Assembly: GCF_028435365.1 (NCBI RefSeq)
Contig: NZ_JAGTJJ010000053.1
Location: forward strand, 20,778 to 84,777
Length of the DNA: 64,000 bases
Reading direction: 5' to 3'
Source of the DNA: Polyangium jinanense
GTDB taxonomy: Bacteria > Myxococcota > Polyangia > Polyangiales > Polyangiaceae
The number at the start of each line of letters is the position of its first letter. Position 1 is the stretch's first letter. Both the position numbers and the translations under genes were made by a program. Shown here piece by piece: positions 33,968 to 41,385 of this stretch. The notes under the pieces are model-generated. The model saw only the letters and a list, made by a program, of their open reading frames with translations, was not told the origin of the DNA and did no database searches.

Positions 33968-34969
33968 ATGGTTTTCCTCGTCGTCGGCGACGCGAACGCA
34001 GACCTCTCGAGCACGCTCGTGCGTTTTCCGGACGAGGGCGACGACGTGCCGATGACGTCGCTCGGGTACAGCAGCGGCGGCTCGGGCGCGAACGTGGCGA
34101 CGGCGCTCGCGAAGCTCGGCGCGCGCGCCCGGCTCGTCACGGCGGTCGGAAGTGATCCCGGGGCGGAGATCGCGCTCCGGGCCGCCAAGGAGGCGGGCGT
34201 CGATCTTTCGTTCGTCGAGACACACGAGGCGGTGGCCACCGGGCACTGCGTCGTGGCCATTTCCCCCGGCGGCGAGCGGACGTTCCTGAGCTTCCGCGGC
34301 GCGAATGCCGTGGTCTCGTGCCCCGATTTCGCGGCGGTGTTCCAGGACGTCGTGCACCTGCACGTGGCAGGGCACGCGCTTCTCGAAGGCGAGCAGTGGA
34401 CGACGACGCTCGCGTTGATGGAGGAAGCGCTTCGCCGCGAAATCCCCATTTCACTCGACATTTGCCTGCCGCTCGTCCGCGCCCGGGCCGCGGAGCTCTT
34501 CGCGCTCGCCCCGCAGTTCTCGGTGCTCTTCGGCAACCAAAGCGAGCTCGGCGCGCTCGGCGGGTTTGCCCCGGAGAACCCCATCGCCACCTCCTGCGAG
34601 GCCGCCATCGCGGAGCTCCTCGCCGCGGGCGTGCCGCTCGTCGTGGGCAAGCTCGGCGCGCAGGGCGCCGTCGTGGCCGAAGGGCCCGCACGAACGTTCC
34701 TGCCTTCTTTTCCCGCCGACGTGCGTGATACGACGGGCGCCGGAGATGGGTTCGTCGCGGCATTCCTTTACGCGTGGCGCCGCGGCGCCTCCGTGGCAAA
34801 CGCAGGCAGGCTGGGCAATGCCGCAGGCGCGCTCGTCGTGAGCCGGCTCGGCGCGGCGACATCGCTGCCGGGGCGGGAGGAGCTTTCCCTCCTGCTCTCG
34901 GGGCATGGAATCGAGCTGGAATCATTCTTGTTCGCAAACAAAAACCCAACGATCGGAAGGGAGACATGA
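33968..34969 (+). CDS. PfkB-family carbohydrate kinase
   Basis: 333-residue ribokinase-like sugar or nucleoside kinase. The N-terminal signature GYSSGGSGANVATALAKLGA binds the substrate, and the C-terminal DTTGAGDGFVAAFLYAW contains the catalytic Asp and anion hole. It is ATP-dependent and cytosolic. The stop overlaps the start of the BtpA/SgcQ gene by 4 bases (ATGA), so the two proteins are made together and probably act on the same pentose or nucleoside derivative. The exact sugar is unknown. Confidence 0.9.
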   Translation: MVFLVVGDANADLSSTLVRFPDEGDDVPMTSLGYSSGGSGANVATALAKLGARARLVTAVGSDPGAEIALRAAKEAGVDLSFVETHEAVATGHCVVAISPGGERTFLSFRGANAVVSCPDFAAVFQDVVHLHVAGHALLEGEQWTTTLALMEEALRREIPISLDICLPLVRARAAELFALAPQFSVLFGNQSELGALGGFAPENPIATSCEAAIAELLAAGVPLVVGKLGAQGAVVAEGPARTFLPSFPADVRDTTGAGDGFVAAFLYAWRRGASVANAGRLGNAAGALVVSRLGAATSLPGREELSLLLSGHGIELESFLFANKNPTIGRET

Positions 34970-35817
34970 CGCCTCCGTGGAAAGCGCGCCTCGACGCGCT
35001 CAAGCTCCAGGATCTCGGGGACCTCTTCGGCACGAAAAAGCCCGTCCTCGGAATGGTGCATTGCTGGCCGCTGCCCGGCGCGCCGGGATATTCGGGTTAC
35101 GGGATGGACGTGATCCTCGAACACGCAATCCGCGACGCACGCGCGCTCGCGGAGGGCGGCGTGGACGGGATCATCGTGGAGAACATGTGGGACATCCCCT
35201 TCCGCGCAGGATCCCACATCGCGCCCGAGAGCATCGCGGCGCACGCGGTCGTGGCGCGGGCCGTGGGGCAGGTCGTGCCCTTGCCGCTCGGCATCAACCT
35301 CGTGCACAACGGCGGCGTCGCGCTGCTCGGAATCGCGATCGCCGCGGGCGCGAAGTTCGTCCGGGTATGCATGCTCGCGGGCGCGGGCGTGTGGGAGGCG
35401 GGGTCGTGGGACGAGGGGTGTGCGGCGGAGCTCTTGCGGCGGCGCAAGGAGCTCGGCGCCGAACACATCAAGCTGTTCGCCGACGTCGACAAGAAACATT
35501 CGGTGCGGTTCCCGGGTATCGATCTCGCGACGCACATCGAATGGACGCGTTTTTCCGGAGCCGACGCGCTCATCGTGTCCGGGAAGATGACGGGGGACGC
35601 GCCGGATCTCGCGAAGGTGCGGGAGGCGAAGGCGCTCGCCGGGGATTCGCCGGTGCTCATCGGCAGCGGCGCGACCGAGGAGAATGTGACGGCCTTCCTC
35701 GGCGCGGCCGACGGCGTGATCGTGGGATCGAGCATCAAGGAGAACGGGCGCATCGAGGAGCCTGTCGACGTAGAACGCGTGCGCAGGTTCGTGCGGGCCG
35801 CGCGCGCCGCCGGTTGA
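34966..35817 (+). CDS. BtpA/SgcQ family protein
   Basis: 283-residue TIM-barrel-like protein of the BtpA/SgcQ family, recognised by KPVLGMVHCWPLPGAPGYSG near the N-terminus, then VDGIIVENMWDIPF, LGINLVHNGG and IVGSSIKENGRIEEPVD at the C-terminus. BtpA was named for a role in photosystem I stability in cyanobacteria. In heterotrophs the family associates with sugar-kinase and nucleoside operons, as here with the overlapping PfkB kinase. The enzymatic reaction is not established to my knowledge. The ATG at 34966 has GGGAG upstream. Confidence 0.88.
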   Translation: MTPPWKARLDALKLQDLGDLFGTKKPVLGMVHCWPLPGAPGYSGYGMDVILEHAIRDARALAEGGVDGIIVENMWDIPFRAGSHIAPESIAAHAVVARAVGQVVPLPLGINLVHNGGVALLGIAIAAGAKFVRVCMLAGAGVWEAGSWDEGCAAELLRRRKELGAEHIKLFADVDKKHSVRFPGIDLATHIEWTRFSGADALIVSGKMTGDAPDLAKVREAKALAGDSPVLIGSGATEENVTAFLGAADGVIVGSSIKENGRIEEPVDVERVRRFVRAARAAG

Positions 35818-35849
35818 TATCCCCCCATTTCCAGCTACCCTCGCCCGCC

Positions 35850-36776
35850 GTGTTTCCCCCTCGACGCGCCCTTCCGCCGACGTTATCGCTCGCCACAAGT
35901 TTGGTGCTGTTCCCGCTCTCCGGATGCAGTACCTCGTCCACGCCCGCGCCTCGGGAAACTTCGCCGGCCGTGGCCGCGGTGCCCACGCCTCCGGGCCATT
36001 CCTCGGCGTCCCAGGAGCGCCCCAAGGCGAGCGTACCTGCGCCGTCGCAGCTCGATTTCCACGACCTCTTCGCGGGCGCGCCGCTGCGTGTGCGCGACGA
36101 GGAGGCGGACCAACTCGTCGCCGTGCCCGCGCGTCGCTTGGGCATCGGAATGCTCGTGGTGCCGACAGGAAAACTCATGGCGGGTGATCCGCTCGCGAAC
36201 CTCTCGGCCAACCACGTGCTTTCGCGCACCGTCCCGCCGGGGCGTTACCCCGTCGAGTTGCTCCTCCATGACGACGAGCGAGGCCGTGCCAATGAGCTGC
36301 TCCTCGCGCGTGTCGTCTTCGGCGCCGGCCGCCCGACGCGATGGGAGACGGCGGCGGTCGCGGGCCAGAATCCCGCGCCGTCCCGCCCCGGAGTACGCAC
36401 GGGGTATCCGTCCGACGCCGCGACGGGCTGCTTCGTGGATGCGAGCGTGTTCGCCGAATACACGCCGCCGCCCCAGGTGCGCCAATCCATCCGCGGCGGC
36501 ATCGTGCACAAGGAATACATCAACGATGGTCGCGCCGAGCGAAACAGCGGCGAGCTCATGCAGGCGCTCCGAGCGACCCGCGACGCGCCGGGCGGGAGCC
36601 TCGGTCATGCCGAGTGGAAAGGGACGCTCGGGAACCTCGTCGCGTTCGGGCTCGGCGGAGATCAGGTGGTCCCGACGTACTGGGGGATCGACGCGAGCGG
36701 CGCGCTGGTGGAAATCGTATCGGTCATCGGCCTGGATGAAGAGAGGTTTCCGGACGTGCGCTGGCCGGACGGTTGA
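35850..36776 (+). CDS. DUF4241-type lipoprotein
   Basis: 308-residue protein. The N-terminal hydrophobic stretch ends in FPLSGCSTSS, a likely lipobox, followed by a long Pro/Ser/Ala linker. From about residue 85 it matches DUF4241: MLVVPTGKLMAGDPL, VPPGRYPVELLLHDD and GYPSDAATGCFVDASVF. DUF4241 has no known function; several members occur in polymorphic-toxin contexts. The start is GTG at 35850, 32 bp after the BtpA stop, so it could be the third gene of that transcript, although its role appears unrelated. It converges with the next gene across 9 bp. Confidence 0.75.
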   Translation: MFPPRRALPPTLSLATSLVLFPLSGCSTSSTPAPRETSPAVAAVPTPPGHSSASQERPKASVPAPSQLDFHDLFAGAPLRVRDEEADQLVAVPARRLGIGMLVVPTGKLMAGDPLANLSANHVLSRTVPPGRYPVELLLHDDERGRANELLLARVVFGAGRPTRWETAAVAGQNPAPSRPGVRTGYPSDAATGCFVDASVFAEYTPPPQVRQSIRGGIVHKEYINDGRAERNSGELMQALRATRDAPGGSLGHAEWKGTLGNLVAFGLGGDQVVPTYWGIDASGALVEIVSVIGLDEERFPDVRWPDG

Positions 36777-36785
36777 GAGAGCCCG

Positions 36786-37703
36786 TCAGGGCTCGGCGAA
36801 TGCGCGGTAAATCGCCGGATCCGTGATCGAGCGCAGCTTGCCCGAGCCGGCCACGAAGACGTAACGCGTGAGCACGTGTCCCACCTTGCCGCCGAACCGC
36901 GAGATCTTGCGGCAATCGGCGGTATAGGTCTCGTTGTCCGCCGGCACCGAGAAATCGCAGAGCTCGTGCACGGCAGCGTAATCTTCATATTTGCCAAACT
37001 CGTACTCGAAGACGGCGACCGCCTCGGCGCGTGATTTTTCCTTGAGGAAGACGCGCACGCGCTCGTCGAAGAAGCCCGTGAGCGCGGAGGCGCGGCGCGC
37101 ATTCAAGGTCCGCTCGAGGTCGAGGACGTTTTTCGCCATGGCCCGGAGCATCGCCGGCTGGATGTCGCGGCCGGCCGCGGCGAGCGCGGGCGTGCAGCAG
37201 GCGCCGGCGCGGAACGGGCTCGCCTGCGCCCCGGGAGCGACGGTCTTTCGGCCACACCCCACCCCGCCACCGCGCACGAAAAACCCCGCGTCGCGCTCGG
37301 GCGTGAGGGTCCAGGTCTCGACGGCGGAGATGGCCGGATCGGCCTCGCAGGCGGCCTGCCATTGCGTGGCCGTGCAGAGGTGTTTGCCCGCGGCGACGCA
37401 GGCGTCCTCCGCGGCGAGCCAGGCCATGCCCTCGTCGCCCGCCGCGCGCTCGAAGGAAAACTCGCCGAGGAGGCTCCCGTCCGCGAGCGTCTTGCTCGGC
37501 ACTTTGCGGGACGGGAGCGCAGGGAGGCTCGGCGCGGCGGGTGACGGCGCGGCGCTTTCAACACGCGAGGGCGTGAGGGCCGCGCTCGCGGGCGGTGCGG
37601 CGGAGGGCGCGGTCTCGGGGGCTTTCGTCGGGGACGCGCTTTCGTCCCGACAACCGGTCCCGAGGACGAGCGAAAGGGCGACCATCCCGACGCGGACGAA
37701 CAT
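36786..37703 (-). CDS. Lipoprotein with degenerate FGE/SUMF1-like motif
   Basis: 305-residue exported protein. The signal MFVRVGMVALSLVLGTGC carries a plausible lipobox and is followed by a Pro/Ala/Ser-rich linker to about residue 75. The segment ACVAAGKHLCTATQWQAACE strongly resembles the SUMF1 signature G-K-x-L-C-T-x-x-E-W-x-x-A-C, and further Cys (VGCGRKTV, AGACCTPAL) may form disulfides. The C-terminal half is unrecognised (FEYEFGKYEDYAAVHELCDF). It resembles myxobacterial surface proteins that pair with kinases. Function unknown. Confidence 0.7.
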   Translation of the reverse strand: MFVRVGMVALSLVLGTGCRDESASPTKAPETAPSAAPPASAALTPSRVESAAPSPAAPSLPALPSRKVPSKTLADGSLLGEFSFERAAGDEGMAWLAAEDACVAAGKHLCTATQWQAACEADPAISAVETWTLTPERDAGFFVRGGGVGCGRKTVAPGAQASPFRAGACCTPALAAAGRDIQPAMLRAMAKNVLDLERTLNARRASALTGFFDERVRVFLKEKSRAEAVAVFEYEFGKYEDYAAVHELCDFSVPADNETYTADCRKISRFGGKVGHVLTRYVFVAGSGKLRSITDPAIYRAFAEP

Positions 37704-37811
37704 TCGCGAGCAGCATACAGGCAAGCCCGGGCGAAGGGAACGGCGCCTCGTCGGCACGGGCTCTGCAGCGGTGTTTTTCGGGGCGGAAGCGCCCGGACGA
37801 GGGGGACCTGG

Positions 37812-38180
37812 ATGAGCAAGCCGGCGGGGTGCAAACGGTGGTCGGTCGCGGAGGGGCACGTGGCGAAGCGAGCGGACGGCGATGGCACGAACGACGTGCT
37901 CTGGCTGCTCAATGCCTCCGCGCACGAGGCGCACGTGGAGATCATGGTGTACTTCGAGCACCGCGTGCCGGCCGGGCCCTACCGGCTCACGCTCCTGCCC
38001 GAACGGAGCCGGCGCATCCGCTGGCACGAGCTCGAAGGCCCGGAGCCGCTGCCGATCGGAACGGATTTCGCGACCGTGATCGAGTCGGACGTGCCGATCG
38101 TCGTGCAATACACGCGCGTGGGCGCCGGAGGCGCGGGCGCGATGACGACGATCGCGCACTGGGAGCGCTGCGGCATGTGA
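37812..38180 (+). CDS. Sensory rhodopsin transducer (ASRT) family protein
   Basis: 122-residue soluble protein of the Anabaena sensory rhodopsin transducer family: KRWSVAEGHVAKRADG, LWLLNASAHEAHVEIMVYFE, GPYRLTLLPERSRRIRW, and the highly conserved DFATVIESDVPIVVQYTR. In Anabaena it is a tetramer that binds DNA and small sugars and couples to a microbial rhodopsin. No rhodopsin gene is present here, as is common for homologues in non-phototrophs. A carbohydrate-binding or regulatory role is likelier. It converges with the next gene across 3 bp. Confidence 0.9.
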   Translation: MSKPAGCKRWSVAEGHVAKRADGDGTNDVLWLLNASAHEAHVEIMVYFEHRVPAGPYRLTLLPERSRRIRWHELEGPEPLPIGTDFATVIESDVPIVVQYTRVGAGGAGAMTTIAHWERCGM

Positions 38181-38183
38181 CGC

Positions 38184-38630
38184 TCAGCGAACCGGCGTGC
38201 AATTCGGGTAAAGCCGCTGCATCGAGGCCGCGCTGCAGAGCGCGACGATCTCGGGCTGCGTGAGCGTGGTCTCTCGCGAAGCGCGCTCATAACACTCGAT
38301 CGGCGCGACCGACTCGGCGCAGCGGCAGAGCGCGAGCGCCTGCGCGGAGAGCAGGAGTGCGGCCGAGGCGCGCTCGTAGCAGGCGATCGGCGCATCCGAC
38401 GTCGCGCCCGCGCACAGGAGATAAGCGTCGTACTGCGTGAGCAGCGTTCGCTCCCGCGCGCGCTGGTAACAGCCGAGCGCAGGGAACGCCTCGTCCGCCT
38501 GCACCGGGAGGAACGCCGCATTTTGCGGGTGCGCGCCTTCGGGTTCACGGGAAATGGTGGGCGCGTCGCGCTCGCAGGAGGCGAGCGAGGCGACGAGCGC
38601 AGCCCAGATCAAGGCTCCCCTCGTGCTCAT
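38184..38630 (-). CDS. Small exported protein with C-Y-x-R-A repeats
   Basis: 148-residue protein with an N-terminal signal (MSTRGALIWAALVASLASC), probably a lipoprotein. The mature part holds three tandem units of about 31 residues beginning GCYQRARERTLLTQ, ACYERASAALLLSA and ECYERASRETTLTQ, each followed by a second Cys in ALC or LLC. Disulfide-stabilised helical hairpins are likely. I do not recognise the family. It is divergent from the triterpenoid locus across 306 bases that contain a promoter-like sequence and a 16-bp palindrome but no other gene. Confidence 0.7.
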   Translation of the reverse strand: MSTRGALIWAALVASLASCERDAPTISREPEGAHPQNAAFLPVQADEAFPALGCYQRARERTLLTQYDAYLLCAGATSDAPIACYERASAALLLSAQALALCRCAESVAPIECYERASRETTLTQPEIVALCSAASMQRLYPNCTPVR

Positions 38631-38703
38631 GTCCGTCCACGCATGCAATGGTCGGGCGAGAACACGACGTTGCCGAAAAGCAACACCAGAGAGGCAGACC
38701 GAT

Positions 38704-38719
38704 GCGAAGTCGACTTCGC
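38704..38719. promoter_or_regulatory. 16-bp perfect palindrome, candidate operator
   Basis: GCGAAGTCGACTTCGC is a perfect palindrome in the divergent region between the lipoprotein gene (38630) and the squalene synthase fusion (38937). Its position and symmetry fit a dimeric repressor site, but no regulator is encoded nearby. Confidence 0.3.
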
Positions 38720-38767
38720 GCCCCGCCGCCTCAGCAAGAAAAAGCACGCGAACGTAGGCGGGCGCCC

Positions 38768-38797
38768 CTTGACACGATTGCCCTCCATGCGCCATGT
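38768..38797 (+). promoter_or_regulatory. Possible promoter of the triterpenoid locus
   Basis: A perfect TTGACA is followed after 18 bases by CATGTA. It lies about 140 bases upstream of the squalene synthase fusion. A second TTGACA occurs at about 38890 without a convincing -10. Confidence 0.35.
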
Positions 38798-38936
38798 ACG
38801 GCCTCGCTGCAAAGTCGAACGATCGGGCTGAACGGTCAGGACGGCAATGCAGTACACAAGCACTGGACACTGATTCTTCGATTACTTCGTTGACAGCCGA
38901 GACCACGAGGCGCCGGCGGTAAGGGAGCGGCACGGA

Positions 38937-41249
38937 ATGGCGAGGCATGACGTTTCTGGGCTCCGCGACGCGGGGCTACGGATTGGTTTGTCCGAAGACG
39001 GGAGCGGGGCCATGGCCGCCGCTCTGGAGGCGCTCGCCGCGCAGAGGGTCGCCGATCGCGATTTCTGCGTACGGACGCTGCCGCGCGTCTCGCGGACGTT
39101 CGCGCTCTCGATCCTGTCGTTGCCCGAGGGGCTCTCCGATTCCCTCTGCGCCGCGTATCTGCTCTGCAGGATCGTCGACAGCATCGAGGACGCGAATCCG
39201 ATCGCGCCCGAGACCCGCGTTTCGCTCTTCGACGCGTTCGACGCGCTCATGCGGGGCGAGGCGGGCTCTCTGTCCGAATTCGAGGCCCGATTCACGGACG
39301 AGGCCATCGGGATGTCCGAGGCCGATCGCGCGCTCTGCAAGGGCGCGGGTGCGGTGTTTCGCGTATACCGCGCGCTGCCCGCGGCCGATCAGGAGGCGAT
39401 CCGGCCGTGGGTGCTCGAGATGAGCCGGGGGATGCGCGAGTACGCGGGACGCGCGGACGCCGAAGGCAAGACGCGCATCCGCGACGTGGCCGACCTCGAG
39501 CGATATTGTTATTTCGTGGCCGGCACGGTGGGCGAGCTGCTCACCGCGCTCTTCGAGCGCGCGGTGCCCACGGCGAGCGAGGAGGTCCGCAAAGCGGCGT
39601 GGAGCCGCGCGACGCGATTCGGGCTCGGCCTGCAGATGGTGAACGTGCTGAAAGACGTCGCCGAGGATCTCGATCGCGGCGCGTGTTTCCTGCCGGAAGA
39701 CGTGCTCGCCCGGCACGGGGTTCGTCGCGACGCACTGCTCTCGCCCGAGGCGCGCGCGGGTGGTCTCGCGGCCGTGTCCGAGGTGTGCACGATCGCGCGC
39801 GGGCACCTCGACGCCGCGGTGGAGTACACGCTTTGCTGGCCGGGCCGCGAGGGCGCGGAAGTGCGCGCGTTCTGCGCGGTGCCGCTCGCGCTGGCGATCG
39901 CCACGCTGCGCGAGGTGGAGCGTGGCGAGGACACGCTCGTCCGCGGGCGCGAGCCGAAGATCGACAAACGCCTCGTGGCCGAGGTGCTCGCCGGCGCGCG
40001 GCGCGCGGCCGAGAGTGATTCCGCGCTCACCGCCCTGTTTGCCCGCGCGGCCGAGGCCAGGCCAAGCGCGCCCGCGGGCGGGACGGGTCGCGTGGCGATG
40101 CCGCTGCTCCGCGCGCGGAGGCCGCCGGTTCCGCCCGAGCGGCGCGCGTCGATGACCGTGATTCGCGGCGGCGCGGGCGCGAAAAAGTCGTCAGGTAACG
40201 ATGCGTCCCGGAATGACGCGCGGACCCGCGAGGGGCGCGTGCTCGTGACGGGCGGCGCGGGGCACCTCGGGCAAAACCTCGTGCGGCGGCTCGTCGCCGA
40301 GGGCAAGGAGGTCCGCGTGCTCGTGCGAGGCGCGCGCGGCGCGGCGGCGCTCGCGGGGCTGCCCGTCGAGGTCGTGACCTGCGACGTGCGAGACGCGGAC
40401 GCGCTCGGCGCGGCGACGCGCGGCGTCACGGAGGTCTATCACGCGGCGGCCATGGTGGCCGAGGGCGACGAGCGGGCGTTTTTCGAGACGAACGTGCTTG
40501 GGACACGCGTGCTGCTCGACGCGTGTCGCGAGGCGGGCGTGCGGCGGGTCGTCGTGACGAGCTCGCTCGACGCCGTGCGGTACGACGATACACGCGGCGC
40601 GCCGATCGACGAGGCGACGCCGCTCGACCCGTTCTCCGCGCACTCGCCGCACGCGCGGACGAAGGCGCTCGCGGAGCACGAATGCTTGAAGGCCGTGGCC
40701 GACGGGCTCGACGTGGTCGTGGTCGCGCCGACGACGCTCGTCGGGCCCTTCGACGATCGGCCGAGCGCGATCGGCCGGGCGCTCGTGGATCACGCGAACG
40801 GAAGGCTCCGCGCATTCGCGCGCGGCGCGCTCCTGCTCACGTCGACGCGTGACGCGGTGGAGGCCCACCTCGCGGCCATGCGGAACGGGCGCAAGGGGCA
40901 GAAGTACGTGGTCGCGACCGAGCTCGTGTCGATCGACGATCTGCTCTCGTTCTTCGAGGAAGCGAGCGCGCGGCGTCGCCCGCCGTTCGCCGTGCCGGCG
41001 CTGCTCGCGCGGACGTCCCTCGCGCAAAAGCTCGCGGCGGCGCGTATGCTCGGGGGCGAGCGCCCGCCCGGCGCGCCGGCGCCCGCGTCCTCGCCGCGGC
41101 GCGCGGATACCTCGAAGGCGGAGCGCGAGCTCGGCTTCGTGCCCACGTGCGTGCGGAGCGCGATTTACGACGCATACGCCGATTTCTTCCGTCGGGCGCT
41201 CGTGCCCGAGGGCCCCGCATCGCGCGGGGCGCACGTCGCGCGTCCGTGA
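38937..41249 (+). CDS. Squalene/phytoene synthase fused to extended SDR (3-beta-HSD/epimerase-like)
   Basis: 770-residue fusion. Residues about 40-330 form a trans-isoprenyl diphosphate synthase of the squalene/phytoene type with both Asp-rich motifs: D81-S-I-E-D85 in the first helix pair and D240-V-A-E-D244 in LKDVAEDLDRGACFLPEDVL. It joins two prenyl diphosphates. After a low-complexity linker, residues 434-760 form an NAD(P)-binding extended SDR (TGGAGHLGQN at 438-447). The catalytic Tyr of Y-x3-K is His572 with Lys576 conserved. The downstream cyclase makes squalene the likely product. The SDR resembles sterol C3 dehydrogenases and HpnA-type epimerases. AAGGGAG precedes the ATG. Confidence 0.9.
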   Translation: MARHDVSGLRDAGLRIGLSEDGSGAMAAALEALAAQRVADRDFCVRTLPRVSRTFALSILSLPEGLSDSLCAAYLLCRIVDSIEDANPIAPETRVSLFDAFDALMRGEAGSLSEFEARFTDEAIGMSEADRALCKGAGAVFRVYRALPAADQEAIRPWVLEMSRGMREYAGRADAEGKTRIRDVADLERYCYFVAGTVGELLTALFERAVPTASEEVRKAAWSRATRFGLGLQMVNVLKDVAEDLDRGACFLPEDVLARHGVRRDALLSPEARAGGLAAVSEVCTIARGHLDAAVEYTLCWPGREGAEVRAFCAVPLALAIATLREVERGEDTLVRGREPKIDKRLVAEVLAGARRAAESDSALTALFARAAEARPSAPAGGTGRVAMPLLRARRPPVPPERRASMTVIRGGAGAKKSSGNDASRNDARTREGRVLVTGGAGHLGQNLVRRLVAEGKEVRVLVRGARGAAALAGLPVEVVTCDVRDADALGAATRGVTEVYHAAAMVAEGDERAFFETNVLGTRVLLDACREAGVRRVVVTSSLDAVRYDDTRGAPIDEATPLDPFSAHSPHARTKALAEHECLKAVADGLDVVVVAPTTLVGPFDDRPSAIGRALVDHANGRLRAFARGALLLTSTRDAVEAHLAAMRNGRKGQKYVVATELVSIDDLLSFFEEASARRRPPFAVPALLARTSLAQKLAAARMLGGERPPGAPAPASSPRRADTSKAERELGFVPTCVRSAIYDAYADFFRRALVPEGPASRGAHVARP

Positions 41250-41385
41250 ACGCGTGAGACCAGGGGTGGTCGTGACGCACGGTTTGTCCGGGCGTCCGGG
41301 CCGCCCTCGCTTCGATAGGGGGGGACCAGTTCAGGGGTGCCGCCGGTGAATGCCGCGGCTGTGAATGACGAACGAGGTCCTTAGC

